A DNA stretch of 64,000 bases, taken from assembly GCA_030549775.1 (NCBI GenBank), contig CM060171.1, positions 60,322,360-60,386,359 on the forward strand. Reading direction: 5' to 3'. The notes beneath the pieces were generated by a model, which saw nothing but the letters and a program-made list of their open reading frames with translations, had not been told where the DNA came from and ran no database searches. This DNA is from Tamarix chinensis (taxonomy: Eukaryota > Streptophyta > Magnoliopsida > Caryophyllales > Tamaricaceae). The translations under genes and the position numbers were made by a program. Shown here piece after piece: positions 23,596 to 36,640 of the stretch (position 1 is the stretch's first letter; each line of letters starts with the position of its first letter).

Positions 23596-26500
23596 CATAA
23601 AATTTAATTATGATCAAGTTTAACAATTTGTATATATCATGTATTCCAGTACCTATTTGGTGGAAAATATTATAATGTGACAAAGAAAATAAATAAGCAG
23701 GAGGACTTCAAGCCTAACTAAATAAGGTGCATTTACATGAAATCAAACACATTAGGTCCAATCCCCATAGGAGTCTTATATATGACATTCTTTATAAAGA
23801 TGTTATTTATGTGACGATTACAACAATATGCATTGATGATTATTTATCCATTAATTCACATACTCAATTGCACATAATGGCCATAATAATATGTTGTTAA
23901 TTAAAATGACCCATATTATATTTGATGATCTTAACCATCATACTTAATGAATACAACAATTGCATTCAATTATTTCAATAGTCATACAAGATGATTTCAA
24001 TAATCATTTTGGATGATTATAATAATGACAAAGGTATATTAGACGATCTCATTTAGTTATAAAAGATTATTTCAACAATAATGTTACTTTTAGCAATCAT
24101 ACTAGATGATCATAATTGTTATATTAGATAATTTTAGCAAATATATTAGATGATTATGAAAATAATATTAGATTATTTTCATATTCATGTTTTGATGATT
24201 GTGATAATCATATTAGATTATTTTCACAGTTTATTTTGATGATTATGACAAAGTATTACATTGATGATATAGATCATCCAATCATAAGAGCATCATCTTA
24301 ATTACACTATTTTAAATTAGGATATCTACTTTATTAGTCTTGATTATTCATTGAGGTAAATATTATATTTCTCCATTTACTAGCATTGATATAATCAACA
24401 TTTTTATTTTAAATTTCAAACTTCAAATTTCTATATCATTCTCTATATAAATAAAGAGGTGTTGTGACTCTCTTGCTTAAGAAAAGAAGCCATACATAAT
24501 TTAGTTCACACTGTGTATCAAAGCAACAATAGTAGAGTAAGGATTAGTAGAGACGGTAGGGAGTGGTGAATTTGGTGCCATCAAATCTAAGGAAATAAGA
24601 AAAGAGAAAAGTTAAATAGACTTAAAATGCATAAGTGCTAGTATGCTAACGAATTTCTACAATCATATTAGATGAGTATAATGGTCATATTTGATACTTA
24701 TTGGAGCTATATTACATGACTATGGGAAAGGAACCAAAGGAAAGATGAAATAATACACATAAAAAAAGAAACAAAGGAATGTCATTGAACGTGTTGTCCA
24801 ACACTAATATGGTAATAACCTATCTCTTGGGAGTAGCTTGTAAGGCATGTTGGTGCATTGTATAGTGTCATGTTAGATAATGTTAATTCTAATTAAAATC
24901 ATAATATGATTTATTTATTCCTTTTGATAAAATTGCTATTTTATAACTATAACATGGTAAAACACTAGCCACTCATTTATAATAATAACTAGTGTTGCAC
25001 TCATGCGTTGCACATTTTTTTATTTGATATTTTATATTAAAATGAAGTAATGACAAAAAAATATTGAGAGGGAAAACTAAAAATGCCAAGTATAAATATA
25101 TCAGGATGCAAGAGTGTTTTAATATCATATAGAAGTAGAAGCATTCAGATAACTACATAATACATATGTCATTAGACTTTACGTTTTTTTATAGTTTTGC
25201 TTTTCTTTCGATTATTATGGATGAAGATTGTAAGGGAATTTTTTGTTACGATTTATTACAGAATCACCACATAATGAATATGAAGAATAAGTACAGAGAA
25301 TGAAAATGACAATCAAAATAGGCTTGGAATAGGAATTTTATTGATTAAATCAAGAAAAATTACCAAAGAAATGTAAGAAATTACAAGATGAATTAAAACT
25401 CAATTTCTAATTCTCTCTTCTCTTTGTGTGTGTTGTGTTCTCTCCCTTAGGATTCATTAAGCGTCACTATTTATACTTTAGCAAACAAGATATGTGAAAA
25501 TCGAACCATGGTTGGAGCTTAAGAAAACATGAGCCATGTAAGTGAAATACATGGCCCTCATGTTGACTTCTGTATATTCAACTTCAAGTAAAAAAGAAAA
25601 ACAACTAGAATAACCAACCAAGAAACACAAATTCATATTAATTAACACAAGGCTTCCTTTTTTCTCCTTGTTATTTTGATCAACACCAAAATCATCCACC
25701 ACCTAGTTCATACACATGAGGATCCTCCACACTCTTTGTACACTATGAATCTTATTTTTCCAAGCTCTACCATACACCACTTGTATCCCAAGACTCATTA
25801 ACACATTTGATTAATATATGTATATATATATATATAATGTGTTATAAGAAAAACTATACAATATATATGACAAATATTTTACATTTTGTAAAACTTTATT
25901 GTACACACCATTAGTAGTTGTATTATCCCCATAGTCATCATAATCAAATTAATCCAACAATGTTCCAATCATAAAATATATAATTTAGAAATATTTTGTC
26001 AATTCATATTAGATTTAAATGGCACTATGTTTCTCCTCCAAATATATATATATATATATATATAATGGCACTATGTTTGGCAAACATATTATGATAAGAG
26101 TATTCTATTAACCTAGCTCAAATTCTAATTAAATTAAAAGTTAATTTGGAGATATATTATCTAACACCGATTAAGTTTAAGTTATTCCCTGAACTTAGTT
26201 CATGAATATGGATAGTGAAACAAGTTAGTGGACATATTTTATCTAGAGTTTTATTTAAATTAAATCTCAATTTGTAGTTTATTTCTGATACTGATTAATA
26301 TTAAGTATTACTAATATTATGCTAGAAATTTCACTTAAAATTTAACGGTATTAATCAACCAATCTCAAATATCAGGGCATCAACGTTCCCATTCCCATGT
26401 ATGGATCTTAACTTAAATAACTGTTTGGGCGGCTAATTGCTGGAAGCAGTTCCGATGCACCATCCTGCATGCAACTCACAATTTATTTTCTTCCTAATTA

Positions 26501-27600
26501 TTGTAGTGATCATTAATAGGCAATTTTTATTTTTTATTTTTAAGTCCGGAAAATCTTTCAGTGGCAATTCATGTTGTCGACTTTACTTTAATACTAGTAT
26601 AAATATCAACATTTATTTATTCTACATTTTTTTTACATGAATAGAAACTTTATTTACCACTATAAAAATATAAATAATTATAACGAACAATAATAGAATA
26701 TTATAAAAATATCATCAAGTAATTAAAGTAGTTCCTGTTGAAGTAACTCCTATATCAAAACTTATTGTAAAAAATTAATAAATACAATGACATAAACTAG
26801 AATGATGAAATAATTCTAATACAATACTAAAAAAAACTTATTGAATAATAATAATAATAAATATGAAAAGAATGTTTTAAACATCCTGAATCAAGAAAGT
26901 GATAATATATGCCCTTTGATAATCCTCGTCTATATTAAAGAAATTACGGGTAGTTGAGGATAATTAAGTAATTTATAACTTATAAAGTATTACTTACTGA
27001 ACCTCAAGAAGTAGCTTCCTCAATGTACGAGTGGTTTAAAATTTCAAGAGAAATGGTTTTTCCTTTTGACTTTTTACATCCCTTAAATCAAATAATAAGG
27101 TATTTTGTACTTTATAGGAAGTTATACTTCATCTACTTTCTTGATATCAAACGACCTCAGAGTAGAATACTATGGACATAAGATGTAGAGTTAATACTGG
27201 CAAGTGAATCACGTGAATTGCAGTTGGCATTGATAAGTGCCGAACGTTACAGTTTGCCAATTTACCTAACACCTACCAGAACTACAATGAGTCTCAATTC
27301 ACAACAACCACAACCACTTCAATGCTAGTAATTCTTTCGGGCATTTGATTACTCTATCAAGTCCCAACGAATTAAAAAAAAGAAAAAAGAAATCATCCTT
27401 TTAATTTGCATACTTTTTAAAAAATATAATAATAAAAATAATTTTAAAATTACACTTACATTTTATTAATAAAAAATAATAAATTTTTTAATATATATAT
27501 ATATATATAATAAAAAAATTAAAAAAAATAGAATTTTAGGTTTAAAAAATAATTTTAAATTTTATACAAATATTTAATGAACTTTTCTAAATTTAATGAA
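23596..27600. other. AT-rich intergenic region, no supported gene
   Basis: 23930-24260 contains many loose copies of a gatgattat/attagatgat word. TA microsatellites lie at 25815-25837 and 26042-26065. No open frame has recognisable content. The rest shows nothing I can name. Confidence 0.5.
25240..25480 (-). mobile_element. Possible LTR fragment (R/U5-like), minus strand
   Basis: Read on the minus strand, a tataaata box (about 25470) is followed by a CT/GA-rich leader. An aatcaataaaat polyadenylation-like block follows near 25340, and then a stretch ending near 25245. That layout resembles a plant LTR. I found no second LTR, primer site or target duplication. Confidence 0.3.
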
Positions 27601-27916
27601 AGGACTATTTGATTACTTAAGAGGATTAGATGGGACTACACATTTCAGAGCTTGCTTTTGTTGGAAGTTAGCATTTATCATTGACTTTTTGAAATTGATA
27701 CCGGTACCATTTGTAGTCTGTAGACAACAGATATTAAACTTAAGTAGGTTAGGTAGTACATTGTGATCGGAGTGAATCAGCAACTTACGAAAATCGGAAA
27801 ATGTGAAGGAAACTGTAATGTTATTATTCAGTTGTTTTTTTAGGGTTTTTTTTTTAAACCCGGCATCCGGGAAGAAATAGACTCGAGTCGACAAAGAACC
27901 CATATATATATATATA

Positions 27917-29625
27917 TAGAGTCGGCAAAAGTTGACCCGATCCGAAAAATCCGACGAATACCGACTTGATCCGTCCGAAATCCGATCCGATTTTATCCGA
28001 GTAATTAAAAGCTCGAAACCTATCCGATCCGATCCGATACATATCCGATATCCGATATAACCCGATAAATCATAAGCCCGAAATAAACCCGACCCGACCC
28101 GCTATTCACCCGAAACCCGATATAACCCGAAAAACTATAAATCCGAAATGACCCGACCCGATCCATTATTTATCAGAAATATGATATTATCTGAAAAATT
28201 ATAAATCTATAAAGATTCAACTTGGTATTACCCAAAAATTAACATTAACTCATAACTCAAAATTTTTGAAACTTTATAAAACATGAAATAATATAGATGT
28301 ACAACTAATCCATACTAGCATTTACATCAAAATCTAGAAACAATATACTTTCATAAAATTTATATCACTTATGTATATACAAATACAATATCCATTGATA
28401 ACAATAGAAATAAAAGTAGAGAAAAAAAAGAAGAAAAACACTTCTATGCCATTTAAATATTAGTTCACTTCCATTATTCCATCTAGTACCATAAGATAAT
28501 AACAGTGTAGCCTTGAACACTATATGTTAGTATCTATATGACCATACCTTGCAATATAGCACCTACAACATCATAGGAAAGTAGGAAAAATCTAGAGTGA
28601 GAATATTAGTTATTTATTATAAAAATTGAAGATTAATATTTTTTATTACATCAACAGTGTTAAATAGTAATAAGTCAATATTAGTTGGTCTTTTGTCAAT
28701 AATAGTCATTATTACTTACTTTATCTAATTTTTATCTTATTTAGCTTGATATGATCTAATCAAAATATATAATAAAAAAAAACTAATATGTTGTTATTAT
28801 TATTTTTGCCATAATTGATATTCATTGATTACTATTATAATTGTTATCATTATTTTTGTATTATTATTATTATTATTATTAAAATTATGTTGATATGATG
28901 TGATCAATCTCTTTTAAAAATAATATGAGAAGTACAACCTTGGAAGTCTTCATTTGTTATCAATTATCAATGACTATTATAAGTTAATATCATGTAAGGA
29001 GCGTATAAGATATAAATATAATATAAACTTAAAATAATACTAGAACTCAATATGATTAAGCTAATAATGGAGTTAAATTATAAGTTATACCTTAACATAA
29101 AAAGAAAAGTGATACGATTTGAAAACTTTTAAATTTGAAACGTCAGATACATCTCCAAAGATAAAATAAAGACAAAATTCTAAGGCCCCAAAACAATTAA
29201 TAATTCACTTTTAATTGAATAAGATAAATTAAAATAAATGATCTCAAAATAATTAGCTTTTAATAATATCTTGGAATAAAAAGAAAGAAAGAAAATGACA
29301 CAAGCATGGCTCAAATATGAAATGACTTAAATCCAATTTAAATTCGACCCGAAAATATAATAATTCAAACCCAATCGAGCCCGATCCGAATCCGAACCGA
29401 AATTAGAACAACCCAAATTTACCCGAATCCGAGTCCATCCGATCTCAACCAGACCCGACCCGAGAGCTTAAAATGACCCGAGATTATCCGATACTGAGTT
29501 GATCCGAATCAAACCCGACCCAGCCCGACCCGATAAAATCATCCGAAATTATCCGAAACCGATATGACCTGATTATCATGTTACCCGATCCGATAGTGAC
29601 CCGACCCGCCCGATTGCCAACTCTA
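27917..29625 (-). mobile_element. 1.7-kb non-autonomous hAT element
   Basis: The ends TAGAGTCGGCAA...TTGCCAACTCTA form a near-perfect 12-bp inverted repeat. Both flanks are tatatata, formally an 8-bp duplication but in simple sequence. In reverse orientation the whole element aligns with the first 1.15 kb and last 0.6 kb of the element at 6213-13940, with roughly 6 kb missing between. The subterminal cgggtcggg/cggatcgg arrays are better preserved here. It has no ORF of note. Confidence 0.85.
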
Positions 29626-29973
29626 TATATATATATACGCATCGATAGAACTAAGTGCCTAATGAAATTTGAACCCTAGTCATTGGGGCAAGGCTTGGCC
29701 AAGGTGGTTACCCCCCATTATTAGATTAAAATAAGATTCATTTCAACAAGAAATCTATAATTGAGTAATCAATTACAACGACTAACGATCTACGACCAAT
29801 TCAGATTATGAAGGCAACACTAAACGATGCGGCCATAAATTGTGTGCATCCATTGTCGTTCTCTCACAAGTAGGATTTGAAGATTTTTTAGTGATTCAAT
29901 CCCAAATAGGCCGGGACCAGAACAACACCACAAACTCCTAAGAAAACAATTTTTTAATAGTATTTTAGGAGAA

Positions 29974-29985
29974 GGGGGGGGGGGG
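29974..29985. repeat. Poly-G tract, 12 G
   Basis: An uninterrupted run of twelve G lies 3' of the stress-related gene, about 215 bp past its stop codon. It is conspicuous in AT-rich DNA. Confidence 0.9.
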
Positions 29986-30198
29986 AGAAGGTACATACAA
30001 TTGTCAATCGAGCATCAGATTAAATAATGCTTTCTAAAACTAATTGGATTCTTCAATCCCTTCCATGATCCATCGTCCATCGTCATATCATTATCAGCGG
30101 AGAAATTACATTTACATCTTAATTAATTTCAACCACCATCGGGATTAACTACTAATAATACACATTATCTTAAACAAAACCAATTAAACACTTATTAC

Positions 30199-30732
30199 TC
30201 AGCTCCAAGCAGCGACCTCCCGCGGCGTAGCAGCCACAACGCCCGCCGTCGGGAATCTCTTCTCGTTCGCCTTACGAGGCGGCGACTGCGGCAACCTGGC
30301 AGAGAAATCTCTCAGAGGAGGATACTCATCAAACCTCGTACTATCGTCATCGAAATTCAATGCATAACTGAACGGATCATATCTAAACTCGGAAGAACAG
30401 TAATCATTATTCCCTTTCCTGCCACCACCATGTCCGTGTTTACTGATCCGATTAAACAGATTAAAACACTTGTCCTTAATTTCTTCGGATACGAAATCAT
30501 TCGCTCTGGATTTGATCGATGAGGACGGTGACGATGGTGAATTCTTAGTCATATGCTGATTTTGATGTTGCTCCATTGGCGAATTCTCTAGAGGCCGCTT
30601 TAATTCCACCATGGAACTGCTGTTGTTGTTATCGTTCTGGTTGCTCAGGAAGCAGCAGGAATTGCAGATTGAGGCCTTGAGCTTTTGCCTGAAGGAAGGC
30701 GATTGACTTTGATAGTGCTCGTATTCCATCAA
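30199..30732 (-). CDS. Plant-specific stress-induced-type protein, 177 aa
   Basis: This is a single-exon ORF starting at tandem ATG codons (MMEYEHY) and ending ATPREVAAWS. The sequence is hydrophilic and largely low-complexity (Ser, Asn, Gln). It has a small Cys cluster at residues 23-27 (CNSCC), a conserved-looking FRYDPFSYALNFD at 116-128, and FSARLPQSPPR at 143-153. No signal peptide or membrane segment is visible. The Y-DP-SYALNFD and ARLP-SPP motifs are those I associate with a plant family usually labelled stress-induced protein-related, whose biochemical function is unknown to me. The GC content is higher than its surroundings. A TATA box 170 bp upstream supports transcription. It is the only convincing host gene in the window and sits between a hAT element and a tandem array. 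The family label is less certain than the gene itself. Confidence 0.85.
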   Translation of the reverse strand: MMEYEHYQSQSPSFRQKLKASICNSCCFLSNQNDNNNSSSMVELKRPLENSPMEQHQNQHMTKNSPSSPSSSIKSRANDFVSEEIKDKCFNLFNRISKHGHGGGRKGNNDYCSSEFRYDPFSYALNFDDDSTRFDEYPPLRDFSARLPQSPPRKANEKRFPTAGVVAATPREVAAWS

Positions 30733-30903
30733 TGGATTGAGTGATTGAGATTTTGATTCAGCGGCTAGAGAATAGAACAGAATCTGTGAGTCAGTTGTGT
30801 CGTCTACTGGTTTCTGAGGCTCTTGTTTATTTGGACTTGGAGTGAAATTTCGAGGGAATTGATCGGAAATGTGTGCGGTGAACGAAGATCGTGGGAGGCG
30901 CTA

Positions 30904-30910
30904 TTATATA
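30904..30910 (-). promoter_or_regulatory. TATA box for the 30199-30732 gene
   Basis: On the minus strand the sequence reads gagcttatataatag, a good plant TATA box. It predicts a 5' untranslated region of roughly 140 nt before the ATG at 30732. Confidence 0.65.
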
Positions 30911-31179
30911 AGCTCTAACGGCTGGGATAAAATTTGGGGCCCGCACACGTAATTTCTACTATTTTTTTTTTGTTAACTTTTTGTTGATAAGATTGATTTT
31001 TCGTCTAATACTACTATATTAGACCACTAGAGAGGCGGGGCAAACAAAAGAAAAACAAGAACAAACCGTGGGTGGAGCGCGGAACAGCCGACAACATGTG
31101 GTGGTTAGATGCAGACTTGCAGTGACTCGTGGGCTACCGTAGGGGTACTTACATCAAGTGGGTGTGGAATCCGCGGCAT

Positions 31180-31190
31180 ACTGACGTGGG
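31180..31190 (-). promoter_or_regulatory. ACGT-core element (ABRE/G-box-like)
   Basis: The minus strand reads CCCACGTCAG about 450 bp upstream of the start codon. CACGTC/CCACGTCA elements bind bZIP factors in many stress and abscisic-acid responsive promoters. A second acgt core occurs near 30949. Function is inferred from the motif only. Confidence 0.35.
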
Positions 31191-31319
31191 ACTGTAAGAA
31201 AAGCTCAAGGATAATCTCGTCAGTTAGTGATAATTTCCTCACTTTTAATTAGGTTTGTTATGCGTTTACGCAAAGGACGGTGTCACTTAGGCGCCACATA
31301 TTACTATGTTTATAATACT

Positions 31320-32195
31320 CCATTCATATAAAAAAAATATTTTAATAATTTATATATTTTAAAAAAAATTATATATAGTCTTTAAAAATTTTACTTACAC
31401 ATTTTTATTAAAATATAATAAAATATTTAATTCATAGATAATAAAATTTAAAAATATAATAAAAAATAACTTTTCTATAATAAATCTCTTTTATTTATAA
31501 AATTTTAGTGTCAAAATAACTTATTTTTTTTATACTAAAGTAGTATTTAATTTTTTCCTCCTTTAACAATTTTACTTCCCTCACTTAAATCCCTCGAAAC
31601 TCCAAACTCTTAACTCTATTTTATCTCTCCTTTTTTTTATTTTTGTCTGTTCAATATTGAGTAGTACATATTAAACATTTTCGATCTTCAATGCATATTA
31701 TCTAGAATCAAATTCAATAATCAATCTCCATTTAAAATATAATAGATACTTCTTATTAAGTGAAGAGAATTATAGATTATATTTTCTCTTCTTCTTCTTC
31801 TGTATTTTTTTTAATGAAAATTTTAGATCATACAAATAAACCACCCACATCTCACCTCCTATTAGAAAGTAAGTCACCCATATGCCCTGTACCTCCAACT
31901 AGTTAATCGATCATAGCTTCCTGTTACGGGTCGTTCACCTATAACTCCCTTCAATTGATGAGCCAACCATATGTAAAACAGCATCCTCAATGGGTTACTC
32001 ACCCATAGACCTTAAATCCCCAAACCCTTAATACATACCGTGAAACCCTTAGTCTCAAAACCCTTACACCTAAACCACTAACCCCAACCCCTAAACCTTA
32101 ACCCTTAGCACCAAACCCTAAACCATTCACCCTTAATCCTAAAACCTTAACTATGTCAATAAAGTATAGTAGTATATTTTGATTTAATATAATAT
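31320..32195. other. AT-rich region followed by telomere-like CCCTAAA words
   Basis: 31320-31810 is very AT-rich and without genes. 32010-32155 contains many aaaccctta, cccctaaacc and ccaaaccctaaacc words without fixed register, like a degenerate interstitial telomere repeat. Confidence 0.5.
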
Positions 32196-33025
32196 GTATT
32201 AATGAATTTTTTTTATTATTAATTTGGTAATGGCTAGTAGAGATGGCAAACATAAATGACATCTAACTTTGTACTCTTGCTACCACTAAGGTGGCAAAGA
32301 GAACAATTACTATGAGTGATATAACATGAGCAACGACATAACAAAGGAAAGTTACTCGTGCTTTAGATGCCAATCATGTGAGACATTAGGAGGATCATGT
32401 ACTTTCAAACATGTTGATGTACTTTGTTTAAATTATTATTGCATTTTAACTATGTAGTTTCAACTATTAGAGAATTGTTAATGATTTTTTTAATTATAAT
32501 TTGCTTATGGATAGTAGAGGTGGAAAAGGTAAAGGATATCTAACTTGTTACTCCTACTACTACTAGGGTGGCAAAGAGGACAGTTATTGTGAGTGATATA
32601 ACATGAGCAACAATATAATAAGGGAAAGTTACTCATTCTTTAGATGCCAATCATGTCCGACATGAGGAGGATCATGTACTTTCAAACATTTTGATGTACT
32701 TTGTTTAAATTGTTGCATTTTAGCTATGTAGTTTCAACTTTTAGAGAATTATTAATGATTTTTTAATTATGATTTGTTTATGGTTGATAGAGGTGGCAAA
32801 GGTAAAGGATATCTAATTGGTTACTCCTACTACTATTATGGTGGCAAAGAGGACAGTTACTACGAGAGATAGAACATGAATAATGACATAACGAGGGAAA
32901 GTTACTCGTGCTTTAGATCCTAATCATGTGTGACACAAGGAGGATCATGTACTTTCAAACATGTTGATGTAATTTTTTTAAATTATTCTTGCATTTTGAC
33001 TATGTAGTTTCAATTGTTAAAGAAT
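32196..33025 (+). repeat. Tandem array, three copies of about 275 bp
   Basis: The block aggatcatgtactttcaaac occurs at 32391, 32668 and 32941, spacings of 277 and 273 bp. Flanking words (gaggtggcaaa, gaaagttactcgtgctttag, ctatgtagtttcaa) repeat in the same order. The copies are clearly homologous but diverged by many substitutions. Reading frames are broken in all three, although the phrase around CFRCQSC could be a relic of a coding repeat. Confidence 0.85.
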
Positions 33026-33514
33026 TTTTTTCCTACATTGATCACATATCTTCATGTCTCACTATAATTGTTGTTGTACTACCAATGAATTATTTTCTAT
33101 TGTATTTTTTTTAACTACAAGTGTAACCATTTATTAAAATAATTCTACTTCAAAAATAATGTTATGAAATTCAATTACATCTTTTCAAGAAGCATGATAA
33201 TTAAAACAACTATAATGACACCCACTCTAAACCCCCAAAGTCTCGATTGTCTTAAGTTCTTCTACTTCGTGTGTAAGTTTATGCACATTCACCTTCAAAA
33301 CTTCCACCAATGTAATGATGTAATACCCCATTTAAAAAAACCTTAATTATAAATTGATAATCGTATGATTAGCTATAATTATTATTTTAGGAGGTTTAAT
33401 ATTAAAAGTGCTATTATTATTCATATTATTATGACGGTTTAAGTATAAATTTAATCAGGCTAAAATTTTGATAGAAATTGGGTTATTTAAACTAATCCGT
33501 GTTTATACCCGTAA

Positions 33515-33838
33515 ACCTTATTTAAATTATTTTACTAATAATCTTTTGATCTGTAACCTAAAAATAATTTTCTAAATTTTATTCCCAATTATTTTAATCT
33601 TTTAGAGTGCTGATGATAGGAAATTTCATAAGAGAAGACAATTTGCCAATAGGAGAAGATGATTCGCCGACGGCAAATCGTCTGCAATCTCACTTGAGAG
33701 AATTTTAAGCGCAGGAAGGGAGAAGACTATTTAAATTATTTTTCTCTGAAACCTTATTTAAATTATTTTACTAATAATGTTTTGATCGGTAACCCAAAAA
33801 TAATTTTCTAAACTTTATTCCCAATTATTTTACTCTTT
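33515..33838. repeat. 89-bp direct repeat flanking a 147-bp spacer
   Basis: accttatttaaattatttta begins at 33515 and at 33751, and the two copies match for about 88 bp. The spacer 33604-33750 contains gattcgccgacggcaaatcg. It is less AT-rich than the flanks and is absent from the related LTR fragment at 9897. Confidence 0.75.
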
Positions 33839-36394
33839 CCAATCCTTCTTAAACCTATCCTAATCCGGATAATTTTCTCTGGATTATTTTTCTACCGGGT
33901 ACCCTAACCTATCCAAATTAAACCTAAAACTAAATAAATAAATTCTTACCCTATCCTATTATTTTATCCCTACTCTAGCCTCTACTGTGCCCCAAATATT
34001 TCCCCCAAACATTTTCTCTGTCTTCGCTTTGTTGCACGTTACCATCACCTCCATCCTCTGCACATTTATACATACATACACACGCATACACTCCACTACT
34101 CACCTCCCTCTCCCTGTTTTGTTCGGATATCCCTACCCTGACCAACCAACCTCTAAGCACCCAAACAACCCCTCCCAACTCCTTTACTGCCTCACACACC
34201 CCAACCCCTAGCCCCGATCAACCCAAACAAGCCCCCTGCATTATACATATACACACGCACACTCACCAACCTTTCGGCCACAACCCCTTCCCCCTCTCTC
34301 TGTTTACTTCGACCAACCCCAGCAACTCCCCTTCCTTGCCCTGTTTGTTTCCCATGCACATAGCACCCAACTCCCTCTCTTCTCTCGACTCCTTTTGGTT
34401 CGATCTCCCCAGCCCCTCCACTTTCTTACATTGTCCAACAACACCGTCTACCTTCCCAACCTCCAAGTTTTCCATCCTCCAACCACAACCATCACCCTTA
34501 CACACCAACACACAACCCGACCACAACCAACCTAGCCCACCAAGCCATCCCTGTGCAACTAGACTCCACCCTCCTCCTACGGCACCACGATAACCAGACC
34601 CCACACGCACTTCAAATCATGCACCAGCGCCCCACTTCTAGCCCATCCTCAACTCGTCACCCTCGAGCACCTCCTTAACCTCATCACCCTACATGCACCC
34701 CCTCACTTCATAGCCACCTCTATAGACACCACATCACCACCCTTACAGCTCCAACCCACCACCATTCTCCTCCTCCTGCATCGCCTAGCCTCTGCACCAT
34801 CACCTTAAACCCAACAGCACCCGAACACATCACCACTCCCTCACCAAACCATCCTCCAATGCAGCCTCCTAATAGCCGACCACCATCCCACCATCTCCAC
34901 CATAGCTGACCAGCACCGCCGCAGCCAGCAACCCCTTCTCGCCTCTTATCCCTATCTCACCCTTGCAACCCTCTTGTGCACACAGACCCCCCCATGCATG
35001 AAGTCCTCACATTGCATGTGCAATGTGAGTGAATAATGTATCTTATAAATTATGGTATCTATATTAAATGTAAGGGTATTTTGGTATTTTTTAAAAAATA
35101 AATATTTTATTATTATAATATTTATTTTATCTGATAGATATTAATTCAGAAATTTTGGTATTATTTTTAGGTATAAAAGGTTAATTAGCAGGATCCGATA
35201 ACTTTAGTAGGAAACTGCTATTTTTTTTATTTTTGTTGAAATTCGAGTAATCTTTATACTCTACTAAAATGATAAATATTATGTGATAGCATATTAAGTT
35301 TTCTATGCGTGAAATGTGTTAAGCATGATTTATTACAATATAATTATGTATTATTAATTGTTATTATGAAAATCAGAAAAATAAGCATGTTATCTTATAT
35401 AAAATATATATAGTACGAATGTGTATTATGTTTGGAAATATTTTGGATAATAGGTATGCATAAAATAATAAGTTGAGCATGCTTGAACATAATTTTGGAA
35501 TAATTAATATGTATAAGTGCCCTAGGGGTAATTTGGTCATTTTGAATGTGCTATGATTTTTGCCCTAAAAAGCATGTTTAATGTGTATTAGCTGTTGTTG
35601 AGTATGTGAGAATGTGTTTTGGATGGATTAAAAGTGCATAATAGGATATTCTTTGCAAAATTATGTATAAGGACAAAATGGTCATTTGGTATATTTGATA
35701 ATTTAAATCGCATAAGGAATAATATATTTATGGTGTTTTAGCCTTTTCATGAAAAATGAATACATAAAATGGAACTAGTATTTAAATAGATGATAATTTG
35801 GGAATTTTGGTCTCAGGGATATTTTGGTCATTTTCGGCCTAAAGTATCCATATGTGAATAATTGAGCCTAGGATACCCTTAGAATATTTTAATGTTGGCC
35901 TTGATATTGACCTTGATTATGGTTGTCTCGGATGACCAGAAATAATAAAAAACGGTTAACTATAGAAATTGGATTTATCTGTATTATATGCGATTTCGTG
36001 GTCACCTTAATAAAATACTAATACTTAAAGTGAAAGACCTCGAGATCAGGAATGGTGGATCCTCAGGGATCGCTATCTTAAGGACATGGTTTAGCCCATA
36101 GTTGATATTATGGATTTTTGGTGGTGTGCCTTAGTACTCCAGTTAGGCCCTACATCTTACTCTATTATGTTCTGCGGACTAATAGGATACTATGTTACCT
36201 TCGTGTACTAGTACTGCCAGGGTACATTTGTGTCCTTAGGTTGAGATTCGGTAGGATATTGTTTTGCGTTGTTGCATCGGTATGACTGGAGTACTTTTGT
36301 GTATTTAGGTTGATTGATTTCCCCTCGAGAAAGTAAATAAAAATGGAAAAAATATGATTTGATTGAAATAATGATTATTGGATTATTGGATTAT

Positions 36395-36640
36395 CGGTAG
36401 TAGCCTTTGTGCCTACCTGGGGTTTCAGTAACGACCTTCGTGCCTACCTATGGATTTGGTAGTAGCCTTCTTGCCTACCTGTGATTTCAGTAGCAGCCTT
36501 TGTGCCTACCTGTGGTTTCGGTAGTAGCCTTCATGCCTACTTGTGGTTTTAGTAGCAGCCTACGTGTGGTTTTAGTAGCAGCCTTCATGCCTACCTATGG
36601 TTCAAGTAGCAGACTTCGTGCCTACCTGTGTTGGTATTAT
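36395..36640 (+). repeat. Minisatellite, 31-bp unit, about 8 copies
   Basis: gcctacct recurs at 36411, 36442, 36473 and 36504, an exact 31-bp period, with further less regular copies. The unit is like ggtagtagccttcgtgccta. It lies inside the 33319 solo LTR. Confidence 0.85.

Noticed and set aside
27613..28042. Minus-strand ORFs at the hAT end
   Set aside because: The second runs into hAT subterminal repeats; the first shows no known domain and no gene structure.
27909..29633. Taking tatatata flanks as proof of a target duplication
   Set aside because: They lie in simple TA sequence, so the element limits rest on the inverted ends and on the homologous large copy.
33975..34610. Overlapping ORFs on both strands in the C-rich part of the solo LTR
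   Set aside because: Composition effect; no domain in any frame.
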